From DAONDQ01 sp035402645 (GTDB lineage Bacteria > Cloacimonadota > Cloacimonadia > Cloacimonadales > DAONDQ01), in assembly GCA_035402645.1 (NCBI GenBank), contig DAONDQ010000002.1, positions 1 through 64,000 on the forward strand: a DNA stretch of 64,000 nt. The letters are read 5' to 3'. A program made the translations under genes and the position numbers. Shown piece after piece: positions 43,604-51,906 of the stretch. The first letter of the stretch is position 1. The number at the start of each line of letters is the position of its first letter. The notes under the pieces are model-generated. The model saw nothing but the letters and a program-made list of their open reading frames with translations. It was not told the origin of the DNA and ran no database searches.

Positions 43604-43821
43604 GGGGGCTGTGTGAAGATAGCACAATTTGAAAGGTATGAATCACAATTGAATATTGTAACCTGAAGAGTATAATGTAAAGCAGGACTCCGTTCCTGCT
43701 GAGATGGTTGATGCGACCAGGATGGTCCCCCGTTTCTTTAACAACAAATAATACTTGCCAAAATAAAAGTATTTATTTGTTTCTCACTTATTATGATAAC
43801 AATTAATACATGGGAGGGAAG

Positions 43822-46035
43822 ATGAAGATTTCAAGAATAGACATTCAGAATTTTAGGAAACTCAAATCATGTAGTATTGATTTTGGTGATAGAGAAACAG
43901 TCTTTGTAGGGGCTAATAATAGCGGTAAAACATCTGCTATGGATGCTTTGATTTACTTTTTAGCACAAAAAAACAAATTTAAGACAACTGATTTTACACT
44001 ATCAAACTGGAACCAAATAAATCAGATTGGTATAAAATGGATAGAAAATGAAAAAGATAAAGTAGATTTCGCAGTAGATTCATGGCGCATCTTTTCTCCG
44101 TTTATGGATGTCTGGATTGATGTTGATGATAATCAAATAAACTATGTAAGTCATCTTATCCCTACGCTTAGCTGGAAAGGTGGTACACTTGGGGTAAGGC
44201 TGAGTTATGAACCCAAAAACGTTGAGAGCTTATATAAAGACTTTGTAGAAAAGTTTAATGAAACTAAGAATGCAAAGGACTTGAGTGAAGAAGGTGATTC
44301 ATTGAACTTATGGCCTTCTTCCATGAAAGAATATCTTGATGAAGAACTACAAAATCAATTTACAATAAAAGCATATCTTCTAGATCCTATTAGATTTGAT
44401 GAGACAATTGTTCATCCACCATTTCTATATAATGATAGTATGCAGATTGATGGTGAACCCTTTAAAGGACTAATCAAAATTGACACTATTAATGCTCAAA
44501 GAGAGTTAAGTGATGTTAATAGAGATGAAGGATCCTCGTTAAGAACATCAGATAAGTTATCATCCCAATTAAAGGATTACTATCAAAAACATCTCGACCC
44601 ATATAATTCTCCTGATAGTAGTGATATTGCTGTATTGAAAGCTATTGATGAGGCTACTCAGAAATTTGATATTAAACTAAATCAAAGCTTTGCAAAAGCT
44701 TTGACAGAGCTTCAAGAACTGGGTTATCCGGGATTGAGTGATCCCAAAATTGAACTTACTTCAAAGGTTAATCCAATCGAACTGTTGGATCATGATACTG
44801 CAGTAAAGTACTCGATAGGCAAAAAAAGTGATCGTGGAGATCCCATCATTTCATTACCAGCTCAGCATAATGGTCTTGGTTATCAGAATTTGATTTCTAT
44901 AGTATTTAAACTTATTCGATTTAGGGATGAATGGATGAGGATTGGAAAATCAAAGAACGATAGTGACCCGATAGAACCGCTTCATATAGTCCTAATTGAA
45001 GAACCTGAAGCACACTTACATGCTCAAGTCCAACAAGTCTTTGTTAGAAAAGCATATAAGGTGCTTAGGAATCATGAACGCCTTGGAGAGAAGATAGCAT
45101 ATCAAACGCAAATGGTTGTAAGTACTCATTCAAGTCATATTGCACATGAAATTGATTTTGGAAAGCTTAGGTATTTTAAAAAGATTAAAATGGAACGTAG
45201 CGAAGATGTTCCATATGCCAATATTATAAACTTATCTACTACTTTTGGGAACTACAATGAGACTTCAAAGTTTGCAACCAGATATTTGAAAACCACTCAT
45301 TGTGATCTTTTCTTTGCGGATGCTGTAATACTTGTTGAGGGTTCTGCAGAAAAAATGTTGTTTCCATATTTCATTAAAAAAGAATTCAATTTCTTAGAAA
45401 CAAGGTATATCTCAATTTTGGAAATAGGTGGAAGCCATGCACACAGACTTAAGGAACTAATTGAGATATTAGGTATTTTCACATTAGTAGTAACTGATAT
45501 TGATACTATAAATGAGTTTTCTTCTAACAAGGAGCAACCTGCTCGTAATTTAAGATATAGAACAAGGAACAATACTCTAAAAAATTGGATTCCTAAAAAA
45601 GAACAATACGATGATCTTCTTGCTTGTAGTGAAACTGATAAGATAGTTAAAAATGTTAGAGTAGCATATCAGACATCTTTTATGATAGACTTTTGTGATT
45701 CTAAGCATGAAGTATTTCCCTACACATTTGAGGATTCACTTGTATTGTCAAATATTGATTTGTTTAAAAATCTTAGTAATGCAACCGGTTTGCTAAATGA
45801 GATGATTAAATCTATTAACAAGGAATCGTTTGATGACATGAATGAAAATTTGTTCAAAGCTCTTTCGGAGGTCGGGAAAGCAGATATGGCATTGAATCTT
45901 TTGTATCTAAAAGATCCTGAAGAGCTAGTACCTCCATTTTACATCGCAGAAGGTCTGAAATGGTTGGAAAAATGTCTGTCTAAAATCGACGATGAATTTG
46001 AAGTCATTGAGGATAAAGAAGATGGAACAGAGTAA
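43822..46035 (+). CDS. OLD-family ATPase/TOPRIM nuclease (GajA-like)
   Basis: A 737-residue OLD-family endonuclease. Walker A is residues 30-37, GANNSGKT. Walker B is around 389-400, IVLIEEPEAHLH. The TOPRIM domain has Glu506 in LVEGSAEK and Asp559/Asp561 in VVTDID, so the nuclease site is complete. Adjacency to a UvrD-like helicase is the hallmark of class 2 OLD proteins and of the Gabija anti-phage system (GajA/GajB). It is longer than the GajA I remember (about 580 residues), so this may be a distinct subgroup. ATG 43822 follows GGGAGGG; ATG 43810 is in frame but overlaps that site. The gene is visibly more AT-rich than flanking genes, which suggests transfer. Confidence 0.88.
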   Translation: MKISRIDIQNFRKLKSCSIDFGDRETVFVGANNSGKTSAMDALIYFLAQKNKFKTTDFTLSNWNQINQIGIKWIENEKDKVDFAVDSWRIFSPFMDVWIDVDDNQINYVSHLIPTLSWKGGTLGVRLSYEPKNVESLYKDFVEKFNETKNAKDLSEEGDSLNLWPSSMKEYLDEELQNQFTIKAYLLDPIRFDETIVHPPFLYNDSMQIDGEPFKGLIKIDTINAQRELSDVNRDEGSSLRTSDKLSSQLKDYYQKHLDPYNSPDSSDIAVLKAIDEATQKFDIKLNQSFAKALTELQELGYPGLSDPKIELTSKVNPIELLDHDTAVKYSIGKKSDRGDPIISLPAQHNGLGYQNLISIVFKLIRFRDEWMRIGKSKNDSDPIEPLHIVLIEEPEAHLHAQVQQVFVRKAYKVLRNHERLGEKIAYQTQMVVSTHSSHIAHEIDFGKLRYFKKIKMERSEDVPYANIINLSTTFGNYNETSKFATRYLKTTHCDLFFADAVILVEGSAEKMLFPYFIKKEFNFLETRYISILEIGGSHAHRLKELIEILGIFTLVVTDIDTINEFSSNKEQPARNLRYRTRNNTLKNWIPKKEQYDDLLACSETDKIVKNVRVAYQTSFMIDFCDSKHEVFPYTFEDSLVLSNIDLFKNLSNATGLLNEMIKSINKESFDDMNENLFKALSEVGKADMALNLLYLKDPEELVPPFYIAEGLKWLEKCLSKIDDEFEVIEDKEDGTE

Positions 46036-47869
46036 TATTTTTCCAGATGTTTATAACCAGATTTATCAATGCTTGAGCATAAAAAATCCTAAAAGCTTTT
46101 TCTTATTTGCTGGTGCAGGAACAGGAAAAACTAGAGCCTTGGTTCATACTCTTAAACAGTTTCGTTTAGAACAAGGGAAGCAATTACGTTTATGTGGGAA
46201 AAAAGTAGCAGTCATAACATATACAAATGCTGCATGTGATGAGATTAAAAGCAGGTTAGAATATGATGATACATTTGTAATTTCTACGATACATAGTTTT
46301 TCATGGGATTTGATTAAACCATTTCAAAACGATATTAGAGATTGGGTAAAAAGAAATTTAGAGATTGATATCATAGAGTTAGTAGAAAAACAAAGTAAAG
46401 GAAGATCGAGTAAGGTTTCTTCTGAACGTGAGCTTCAGATTGAATCAAAACAAAAGCGTCTAGAATATCTTGATCATATAGAAAAATTTACTTATGAACC
46501 TAATGGACTCAATGATACAAAGGATTCATTGAATCATAATGAAGTTATTAGCATGACTGCGGAGTTCCTGGCAAAAAAGGATTTGTTACAAAAAATCCTA
46601 ATTCAACAGTATCCAATTTTACTTATTGATGAAAGCCAGGATACAAAAAAAGAGTTAATTGAAGCTTTTTTCCAGATACAAACAAAATATTCTCATTCAT
46701 TTTCCCTAGGATTATTAGGGGATACTATGCAAAGAATTTATTTTGATGGAAAGCCAGATCTTGGAAAATTTTTACCGGATGATTGGTTAAAACCAAATTT
46801 GAAGATCAATTATAGAAGCGCAAAAAGAATTATTGTTTTGATTAACAGAATTCGTTCAGAACAAGCTCAAATTCCATCAGAAGGGAAAGAAGAAGGATTT
46901 GTTCGTTTTTTTATCGTAAATGTAAAAGGAGATCTTGATAAAAACAGTATAGAGCAAGGAATAATGAAGAACATGGAAGCCATCACACAAGATGAAGGCT
47001 GGCTTAGAGAAGTCAAGATACTTACACTTGAACACAATATGGCAGCAAGACGAGGAGGTTTTATAGAGTTTTTTGAACCTTTATATAGAATTGAAAAATG
47101 TAAAAAAGGATTACTTGATGGTACTTTGCCATGTGTATCCCTTTTTCTACAACAAATTATACCATTGCTTAAAGCTAAGGAAAGCAAGAACGAATTTTCC
47201 GTAGCCCAGATTATGAGAAAATATTCACCTTTACTTAATTTAAAAGATTTTGAAGCCAGTTCCAAACAAATAGATAATATAAAGCAAGCCGATAATGGTG
47301 TCAGAGATTTGTTTAATCTAGTAAATGGAGTTAACAAACCAACGCTACTGGAAATTCTAAAGAAAATCAAATCTTCGAACCTATTTAATATACCGGATTT
47401 TCTACTGCCAATTTTGAATTGTAATCAATTTGATTCGTATATTACCGCTAATGAATCTGATAAGGATGAAGAGCTAGAAGCGTGGAGACAAGCTTTAAGC
47501 TGTAGAATTGAACAAGTTATTAATTATGGTGTATATATATCTGATGAATCAAGGTTTGGCACCCACCAAGGGATCAAAGGCCTAGAATTTCCTCGAGTAA
47601 TGGTTGTAATGGATGATGATGAAGCTCGCGGGTTCTGGTTCAGCTATGATAAGCTCTTTGGGGTTAAAGGGATTAGCACTACAGATCAGAAGAATATCGA
47701 TGAAGGAAAAGAAACTAGTATTGATAGGACAAGGCGTTTGTTTTATGTAACATGTAGTCGAGCTGAAAAGAGTTTGGCATTGGTTGCTTACACTTCTGAC
47801 CCAAACAAAGTCAAGAATACAATCATTGATCATGGATGGTTTAATGAAAGTGAGATTGTAACTATCTAA
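46022..47869 (+). CDS. UvrD/Rep-like superfamily 1 helicase (GajB-like)
   Basis: A 615-residue helicase with all main SF1A motifs: Walker A GAGTGKT (31-37), Ia ITYTNAACDEI, STIHSFSW, Walker B ILLIDESQD (Asp203-Glu204), III LGLLGDTMQRIY, IV NYRSAKRII, V THQGIKGLEFPRV and VI RRLFYVTCSRAEK. The start ATG 46022 overlaps the nuclease gene by 14 bases, so the two are translationally coupled. In Gabija the helicase subunit binds the GajA tetramer and senses DNA termini during phage attack; that role is transferred by analogy. An in-frame ATG at 45992 lies deeper in the nuclease gene and is less likely. AT-rich like its partner. Confidence 0.88.
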   Translation: MEQSNIFPDVYNQIYQCLSIKNPKSFFLFAGAGTGKTRALVHTLKQFRLEQGKQLRLCGKKVAVITYTNAACDEIKSRLEYDDTFVISTIHSFSWDLIKPFQNDIRDWVKRNLEIDIIELVEKQSKGRSSKVSSERELQIESKQKRLEYLDHIEKFTYEPNGLNDTKDSLNHNEVISMTAEFLAKKDLLQKILIQQYPILLIDESQDTKKELIEAFFQIQTKYSHSFSLGLLGDTMQRIYFDGKPDLGKFLPDDWLKPNLKINYRSAKRIIVLINRIRSEQAQIPSEGKEEGFVRFFIVNVKGDLDKNSIEQGIMKNMEAITQDEGWLREVKILTLEHNMAARRGGFIEFFEPLYRIEKCKKGLLDGTLPCVSLFLQQIIPLLKAKESKNEFSVAQIMRKYSPLLNLKDFEASSKQIDNIKQADNGVRDLFNLVNGVNKPTLLEILKKIKSSNLFNIPDFLLPILNCNQFDSYITANESDKDEELEAWRQALSCRIEQVINYGVYISDESRFGTHQGIKGLEFPRVMVVMDDDEARGFWFSYDKLFGVKGISTTDQKNIDEGKETSIDRTRRLFYVTCSRAEKSLALVAYTSDPNKVKNTIIDHGWFNESEIVTI

Positions 47870-47917
47870 TGATTAATGCGAGAGTGATTAGAAATAACAT
47901 CTTGTCGCGAATATTAT

Positions 47918-47931
47918 ATTATACGTATAAT
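47918..47931. promoter_or_regulatory. 14-bp perfect palindrome upstream of the DUF2971 gene
   Basis: ATTATACGTATAAT is a perfect palindrome within the 113-base spacer, about 50 bases before the start codon. It could be an operator. I see no clear -35/-10 pair to anchor it. Confidence 0.4.
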
Positions 47932-47982
47932 CATCATATAATTTTCACATTATGATATTTATGTAATCATTTGTGATTTCTT

Positions 47983-48747
47983 ATGGAGGATTGCCTTATA
48001 AATAAGATGTATAAATATGTAAAATGGAATGAATACACATTCGATAGTATAAAGAATAATACCCTATTTTTTTCAAAACCATCATGTTTTAATGACCCTT
48101 TTGATTTTGGTTTCTATGTAAATGAATCTGAATTTCACGATAAAACAATTTATGATGAATACGGCAAACTAGATGAAAAGTTGAAAGATCAATTTCACCA
48201 AAATTTCTATGGTTATGTGCCTTATGGAACTTTATATGAAGATCTCAGACAGACAATAATAGATCTTTTCGCAGTATGTTGTTTTTCAAAAATAAAAGAT
48301 AACATTCTAATGTTCTCGCACTACAGTGATCGACATCGTGGTATTTGTTTATGCTATGATTTTGATATTTTATTGGGTGAGAAACACGAATATTGGGATG
48401 TAGAATATAACAATGATTTTCCTGTTCTTGATGTGACGGATATATTAAACAGAGACAATGTTAAAAAGATATATGCTAATAAAGCTGTACATTGGAGTTA
48501 TGAAAATGAAGTAAGACTGATTGAACACTGTACGGAAAGAAATGATATAAAACTAATTCCTGAAGGATTATTATGGAATTATCCAGAAAAAGCATTAGTT
48601 GAGGTAATAATTGGCTGTAAAATGAATGGTAAAAACATTAAGCAATTAAAGGATTTGTTAAGAAGTAAAAGTCATTATATTGAATTATACCAAGCATATA
48701 TGAATTTAACAAAGTACAAACTGGAAAGTACAAAATTGGAATATTGA
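47983..48747 (+). CDS. DUF2971 protein in the defence island
   Basis: A 254-residue protein of the DUF2971 type. The opening YKYVKWNEYTFDSIKNN then TLFFSKPSCFNDPFDFGF (roughly 'structure to show where object is placed' motif FxxPxxFNDPFD) is diagnostic, followed by CFSKIKDNILMFSHYSDRH, GICLCYDF and HWSYENEVRLIE. Its biochemical role is unknown; the family is frequent in defence islands and near phage-related genes. Two starts are possible, ATG 47983 and ATG 48007; neither has a well-placed ribosome site. It follows the Gabija-like pair by 113 bases on the same strand and shares its AT-rich composition. Confidence 0.8.
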   Translation: MEDCLINKMYKYVKWNEYTFDSIKNNTLFFSKPSCFNDPFDFGFYVNESEFHDKTIYDEYGKLDEKLKDQFHQNFYGYVPYGTLYEDLRQTIIDLFAVCCFSKIKDNILMFSHYSDRHRGICLCYDFDILLGEKHEYWDVEYNNDFPVLDVTDILNRDNVKKIYANKAVHWSYENEVRLIEHCTERNDIKLIPEGLLWNYPEKALVEVIIGCKMNGKNIKQLKDLLRSKSHYIELYQAYMNLTKYKLESTKLEY

Positions 48748-49642
48748 AATTTTTTGAATTTTGATTTGGAGTTACATATAAGAAAATGTCAATAAACTTA
48801 TACAAAAAAAACGCCAGACATTAAAATTACTGATAAGCTATTTAGGTAGTTTGAAGTTGATTATATTTGAATTTGTTATATGGGTAGATATTGATCTTAA
48901 CCATTAAGAAATATATTAAATTTGATATTTGTAATTGCATTACTGACAATTACCTGAGGTTTAATACAAATAGAGGACTAAAGAGTCAAATTCAATAAGT
49001 TTCTTTTACATATAAGATGTCGCCCTTACAGGGCTGAAAGGATTGTGGGGGCATCTTTTCCTGAGGTTGCGCTGCGCTTCACCTTAGGCTATGATATGTC
49101 ACCCCTTCGGGGTTGATAAGGAAGACGATTCGTGTACCCATAGCTCACGCTATGGGCTAAAATCTTTCACCATTTCATGGTTGAGGACAGACACATGGGT
49201 CTGTCCCTACATTTTTATTAAAAGTCAATAGATGCAGACCACAATAAATCAAACTCATCCGGTACAAGACCCCCCTACCCCCCTTCTCAAGAGGGGAAGT
49301 GCCACCTTCTCTTTATCCAAAGAGAAGGAACATGCAGATGGAGTCCTGGATTCCCGCCTTCGCGAGAATGACCGATAAGAAAAGGTTTCTTGTTACCTCT
49401 TTGGCGGACAAAGAAGTAAGATATGATGGGAAATTGATAAGGGTGTCACTCCTTTGGGGTTGATGAGGAAGACGATTCGTGGGTATGAAAACCCACTCCA
49501 ATAACAGGTTAGGAAACCTGCGGTACGACTCTTCATCCCCTCTGCAACTTTTACTTCTTACCTCTAACTTCTTAATTGAGCTAATCTGCTCTGCCATTCT
49601 TACTTCTTACTTCTTAGTTTTTAATTAACGAGAACAAACTCC
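48748..49642. repeat. Gene-free stretch: AT-rich tail, then repeat mosaic
   Basis: 48748-49010 is AT-rich without recognisable features. From 49018 it is a patchwork: GCCCTtacAGGGC; CCTGAGGTTGCGCTGCGCTT with CACCTTAGG; two copies of a GTCACCCCTTCGGGGTTGAT-type block (49098-49134 and 49445-49481, three differences in 37); hairpin CCCATAGC/GCTATGGG (49137-49156); a disrupted REP-A arm; GGATTCCCGCCTTCGCGAGA (dRS3-like) near 49348; and the inverted repeat TTACcTCTTTG/CAAAGAAGTAA at 49393-49419. Short antisense frames here are products of these repeats. Confidence 0.8.
49249..49328 (-). repeat. REP-A arm interrupted by a C-rich hairpin element
   Basis: 49249-49265 (TCAAACTCATCCGGTAC) and 49300-49328 (TGCCACCTTCTCTTTATCCAAAGAGAAGG) are the two parts of a REP-A right arm read on the minus strand. 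A 34-base segment with ACCCCCCTACCCCCC and CTTCTCAAGAGGGGAAG lies between them in place of the short loop TCCG. Confidence 0.8.
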
Positions 49643-49671
49643 TTGACATGTTTTCTTCTCTCGAAAATATT
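49643..49671 (+). promoter_or_regulatory. Sigma70-type promoter of the structured leader
   Basis: TTGACA at 49643-49648, a 17-base spacer and AATATT at 49666-49671. A transcript starting near 49678 would reach the terminator at about 180 nt. Confidence 0.55.
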
Positions 49672-49677
49672 CGCATC

Positions 49678-49858
49678 AAATAAATGAAAAGGACGGTAAA
49701 AAGAAATGAAGAGCATTATCATTCTTCTTCAGACCCTCGCCGGTGTAGGTTTTATTGCCGGAAACAGGGAAAATCCGTCCATGGACAGCGTGTGATTTAG
49801 GTAAAATAGATTTCGAAGCCACGGACGGTGAACTCACAAGTCCGTGGCTTTTTTTATG
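49678..49858 (+). ncRNA. Candidate structured leader RNA (riboswitch/attenuator-like) or small RNA
   Basis: No open frame of note. Possible P1 stem GGACGG (49691-49696) with CCGTCC (49775-49780) would enclose two hairpins, GAAGA/TCTTC near 49709-49730 and CCCT-CCGG / CCGG-AGGG at 49734-49769. The same CCGTCC is also complementary to GGACGG at 49823-49828, inside the left arm of the terminator. Pairing there would break the terminator, so two exclusive states exist. It does not match the riboswitch classes I can recall. Its own promoter and terminator also allow a free ~180-nt RNA. Downstream is the ABC exporter, 130 bases after the terminator. Confidence 0.5.
49816..49855 (+). terminator. Strong intrinsic terminator of the leader RNA
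   Basis: AAGCCACGGAC (49816-49826) pairs perfectly with GTCCGTGGCTT (49840-49850). An inner GTG/CAC extends the stem, and five more T follow. Confidence 0.92.
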
Positions 49859-49920
49859 GGCTGCGGATTACAGGGAACGCACTTGATAAATTGCAATGAG
49901 ACACAGTCTTATTAGGGAAA

Positions 49921-49965
49921 CAAACTAACCCGGCACGATGTGCCAGCCTTCCTTGAACTGAGGGA
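49921..49965 (-). repeat. Degenerate REP-A half
   Basis: CAAACTAACCCGGCACGATG, then TGCCAGCCTTCCTTG, resembles the REP-A right arm read on the minus strand (GGCAC-ATC-GTGCC stem kept), but the distal hairpin is decayed. It lies in the leader of the ABC exporter. Confidence 0.6.
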
Positions 49966-49989
49966 GTGAAGTTTACGAGGAGAAATGCA

Positions 49990-51858
49990 ATGCAACGTTT
50001 GAAATTAGTTTGGGATTTACTGAAAGGCAGCAGAACTTTGTACATATTTGCCATTGCATCGGTTGGGATCGCTACATTCTTTTCTTTTATGTCCCCATTT
50101 GTATTGAGGACAACGATAGATTCAGTCATTGGAAAGAAACCACTGGGATTGCCGATGTGGGCAAGTCACCTGATTCGAGGTCAGGAAGGTGTAGAATGGG
50201 TATCTCACCACTTATGGATGGCAGGTTTGATGCTGGTGCTTATCAGTGCCTGTGCCAGTCTGTTCCAATATATGAAGGGCAGGTTTTCAGCGCAGGCATC
50301 GGAAAGATTCGTCAGGGTATTGCGTGAAAGGTTGTACGACCATCTGCAGAGATTGCCGTTCTCGTATCATGCGAAAGCGGAGACGGGTGACCTCGTGCAG
50401 CGTTGTACATCCGATGTCGATACCATCAGAAGATTCCTGGCTGTGCAATTAGTGGAAGTGGGAAGGGCTGTTTTTATGCTGACGCTTTCCATCCCCATCA
50501 TGCTGTATCTGAATGTCAGGATGACCTTGATGTCGATGGCGATCATACCCGTGATATTCGCCTTTGCCGTCATGTTCTTCGTGAAGGTGAAAGCTGCCTT
50601 CAAGATCGCTGACGAAGCGGAAGGATCGTTAACAACAGTATTACAGGAAGCAGTGAGCGGAATTCGTGTTGTGCGGGCATTTGCCAGGCAGGATTACGAA
50701 CTGGATAAGTTCGAGATGAAGAACGAGGATATGCGGAACAAGATCTACTGGCTCATCAAACTGCTTGCCTGGTACTGGGGAGTCTCCGATTTCCTGTGCA
50801 TGACGCAGATCGGTATCGTTTTACTGATCGGGGCGTTCTACGCCATTGGAGGTCAGATTACCCTAGGTACGCTAATCGTCTTCACAACCTATGAAGGGAT
50901 GATGCTTTGGCCGATACGCCAGATGGGTAGAGTGCTGACTGATATGGGGAAAGCCATGGTATCCCTGAATCGTGTGAATGAGATATTGAGCCAGCCGTTG
51001 GAAGAAGTCGAAGGTACAACCACGCTTGAAGAGAATCACAAGTTCAATGGTGAACTCGAATTCAGGAAGCTAAGCTTCGGATATTCGGATGAACATTTGA
51101 TACTGAAGGATGTGAATTTCCATGCCAAAGCTGGTCAGACAATCGCCATCCTGGGAGCCACAGGTTCAGGCAAATCAACGTTAGTCAATCTGATCCCAAG
51201 ACTGTATGATTACCATTTTGGTTCAATCTTATTGGATGGGATCGAATTGAACACGATAGACCGTCATTTACTACGAAAGCAGGTGGGAATTGTGCTCCAG
51301 GAACCATATCTCTATTCCAAGACAGTCAAGGAGAACATCAGTATGGCAAATAGTGAGGCGGCAGACGAGACCATATATGATGTCGCTTCCGTGGCTTCCG
51401 TTCATGATGCCATCCTTGCTTTTGACCAGGGATATGAGACACCTGTTGGTGAAAAGGGTGTGACACTTTCAGGCGGACAAAAACAGCGTGTAGCAATTGC
51501 CCGTGCCATCCTGCAGGATGCTGCCATCCTGATCTTCGATGATTCACTGAGTGCGGTGGATACCGAAACGGACAGGAAGATTCAGGCGGGATTGAAAGCC
51601 CGAAAAGGAAAGGCAACAACATTCATCATTTCACATCGTCTTACGACATTGTCCCAGGCAGACCAGATATTGGTGCTGGAAAAAGGAACCATTGTCGAGT
51701 CAGGAACTCATGAGGAGCTATTGGCGTACGGTGGTGTGTACCAGAGAATATGGAATCTGCAGAATAACCTCGATGAAGAGATAGAATTGGGGATTCGCGT
51801 TGAGGAAGACAACAGTGAATTGGGGAATATGATTCCTGCTGCTGATTTTGCAGGATAG
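49990..51858 (+). CDS. Heterodimeric ABC exporter, subunit with degenerate ATP site
   Basis: A 622-residue half-transporter: six membrane helices (residues ~15-320) and an ATPase domain with GATGSGKST, LSGGQKQRVAIAR and ILIFDDSLSAVD. The residue after the Walker B aspartate is Asp, not the catalytic Glu, as in the TM287/BmrC-type subunit of heterodimeric exporters with one non-hydrolytic site. ATG 49990 follows GAGGAG at 49978-49983; an in-frame GTG at 49966 lies in the repeat remnant and is rejected. The partner gene follows after 48 bases. Together they likely export drugs or lipid-like compounds. Confidence 0.9.
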   Translation: MQRLKLVWDLLKGSRTLYIFAIASVGIATFFSFMSPFVLRTTIDSVIGKKPLGLPMWASHLIRGQEGVEWVSHHLWMAGLMLVLISACASLFQYMKGRFSAQASERFVRVLRERLYDHLQRLPFSYHAKAETGDLVQRCTSDVDTIRRFLAVQLVEVGRAVFMLTLSIPIMLYLNVRMTLMSMAIIPVIFAFAVMFFVKVKAAFKIADEAEGSLTTVLQEAVSGIRVVRAFARQDYELDKFEMKNEDMRNKIYWLIKLLAWYWGVSDFLCMTQIGIVLLIGAFYAIGGQITLGTLIVFTTYEGMMLWPIRQMGRVLTDMGKAMVSLNRVNEILSQPLEEVEGTTTLEENHKFNGELEFRKLSFGYSDEHLILKDVNFHAKAGQTIAILGATGSGKSTLVNLIPRLYDYHFGSILLDGIELNTIDRHLLRKQVGIVLQEPYLYSKTVKENISMANSEAADETIYDVASVASVHDAILAFDQGYETPVGEKGVTLSGGQKQRVAIARAILQDAAILIFDDSLSAVDTETDRKIQAGLKARKGKATTFIISHRLTTLSQADQILVLEKGTIVESGTHEELLAYGGVYQRIWNLQNNLDEEIELGIRVEEDNSELGNMIPAADFAG

Positions 51859-51906
51859 ATCAATAATATTCCGGTTAAGCCGGTAAGAGTATATAAAGGA
51901 GAATCC

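Noticed and set aside
49313..49597. Possible small gene on the minus strand
   Set aside because: Its product contains VILAKAGIQDS, the familiar false translation of a dRS3-like repeat; the rest lies in other repeats.
49678..49858. 6S RNA
   Set aside because: Size fits, but the two ends do not pair into the long open-complex-like stem; the 3' end is instead a separate terminator hairpin.
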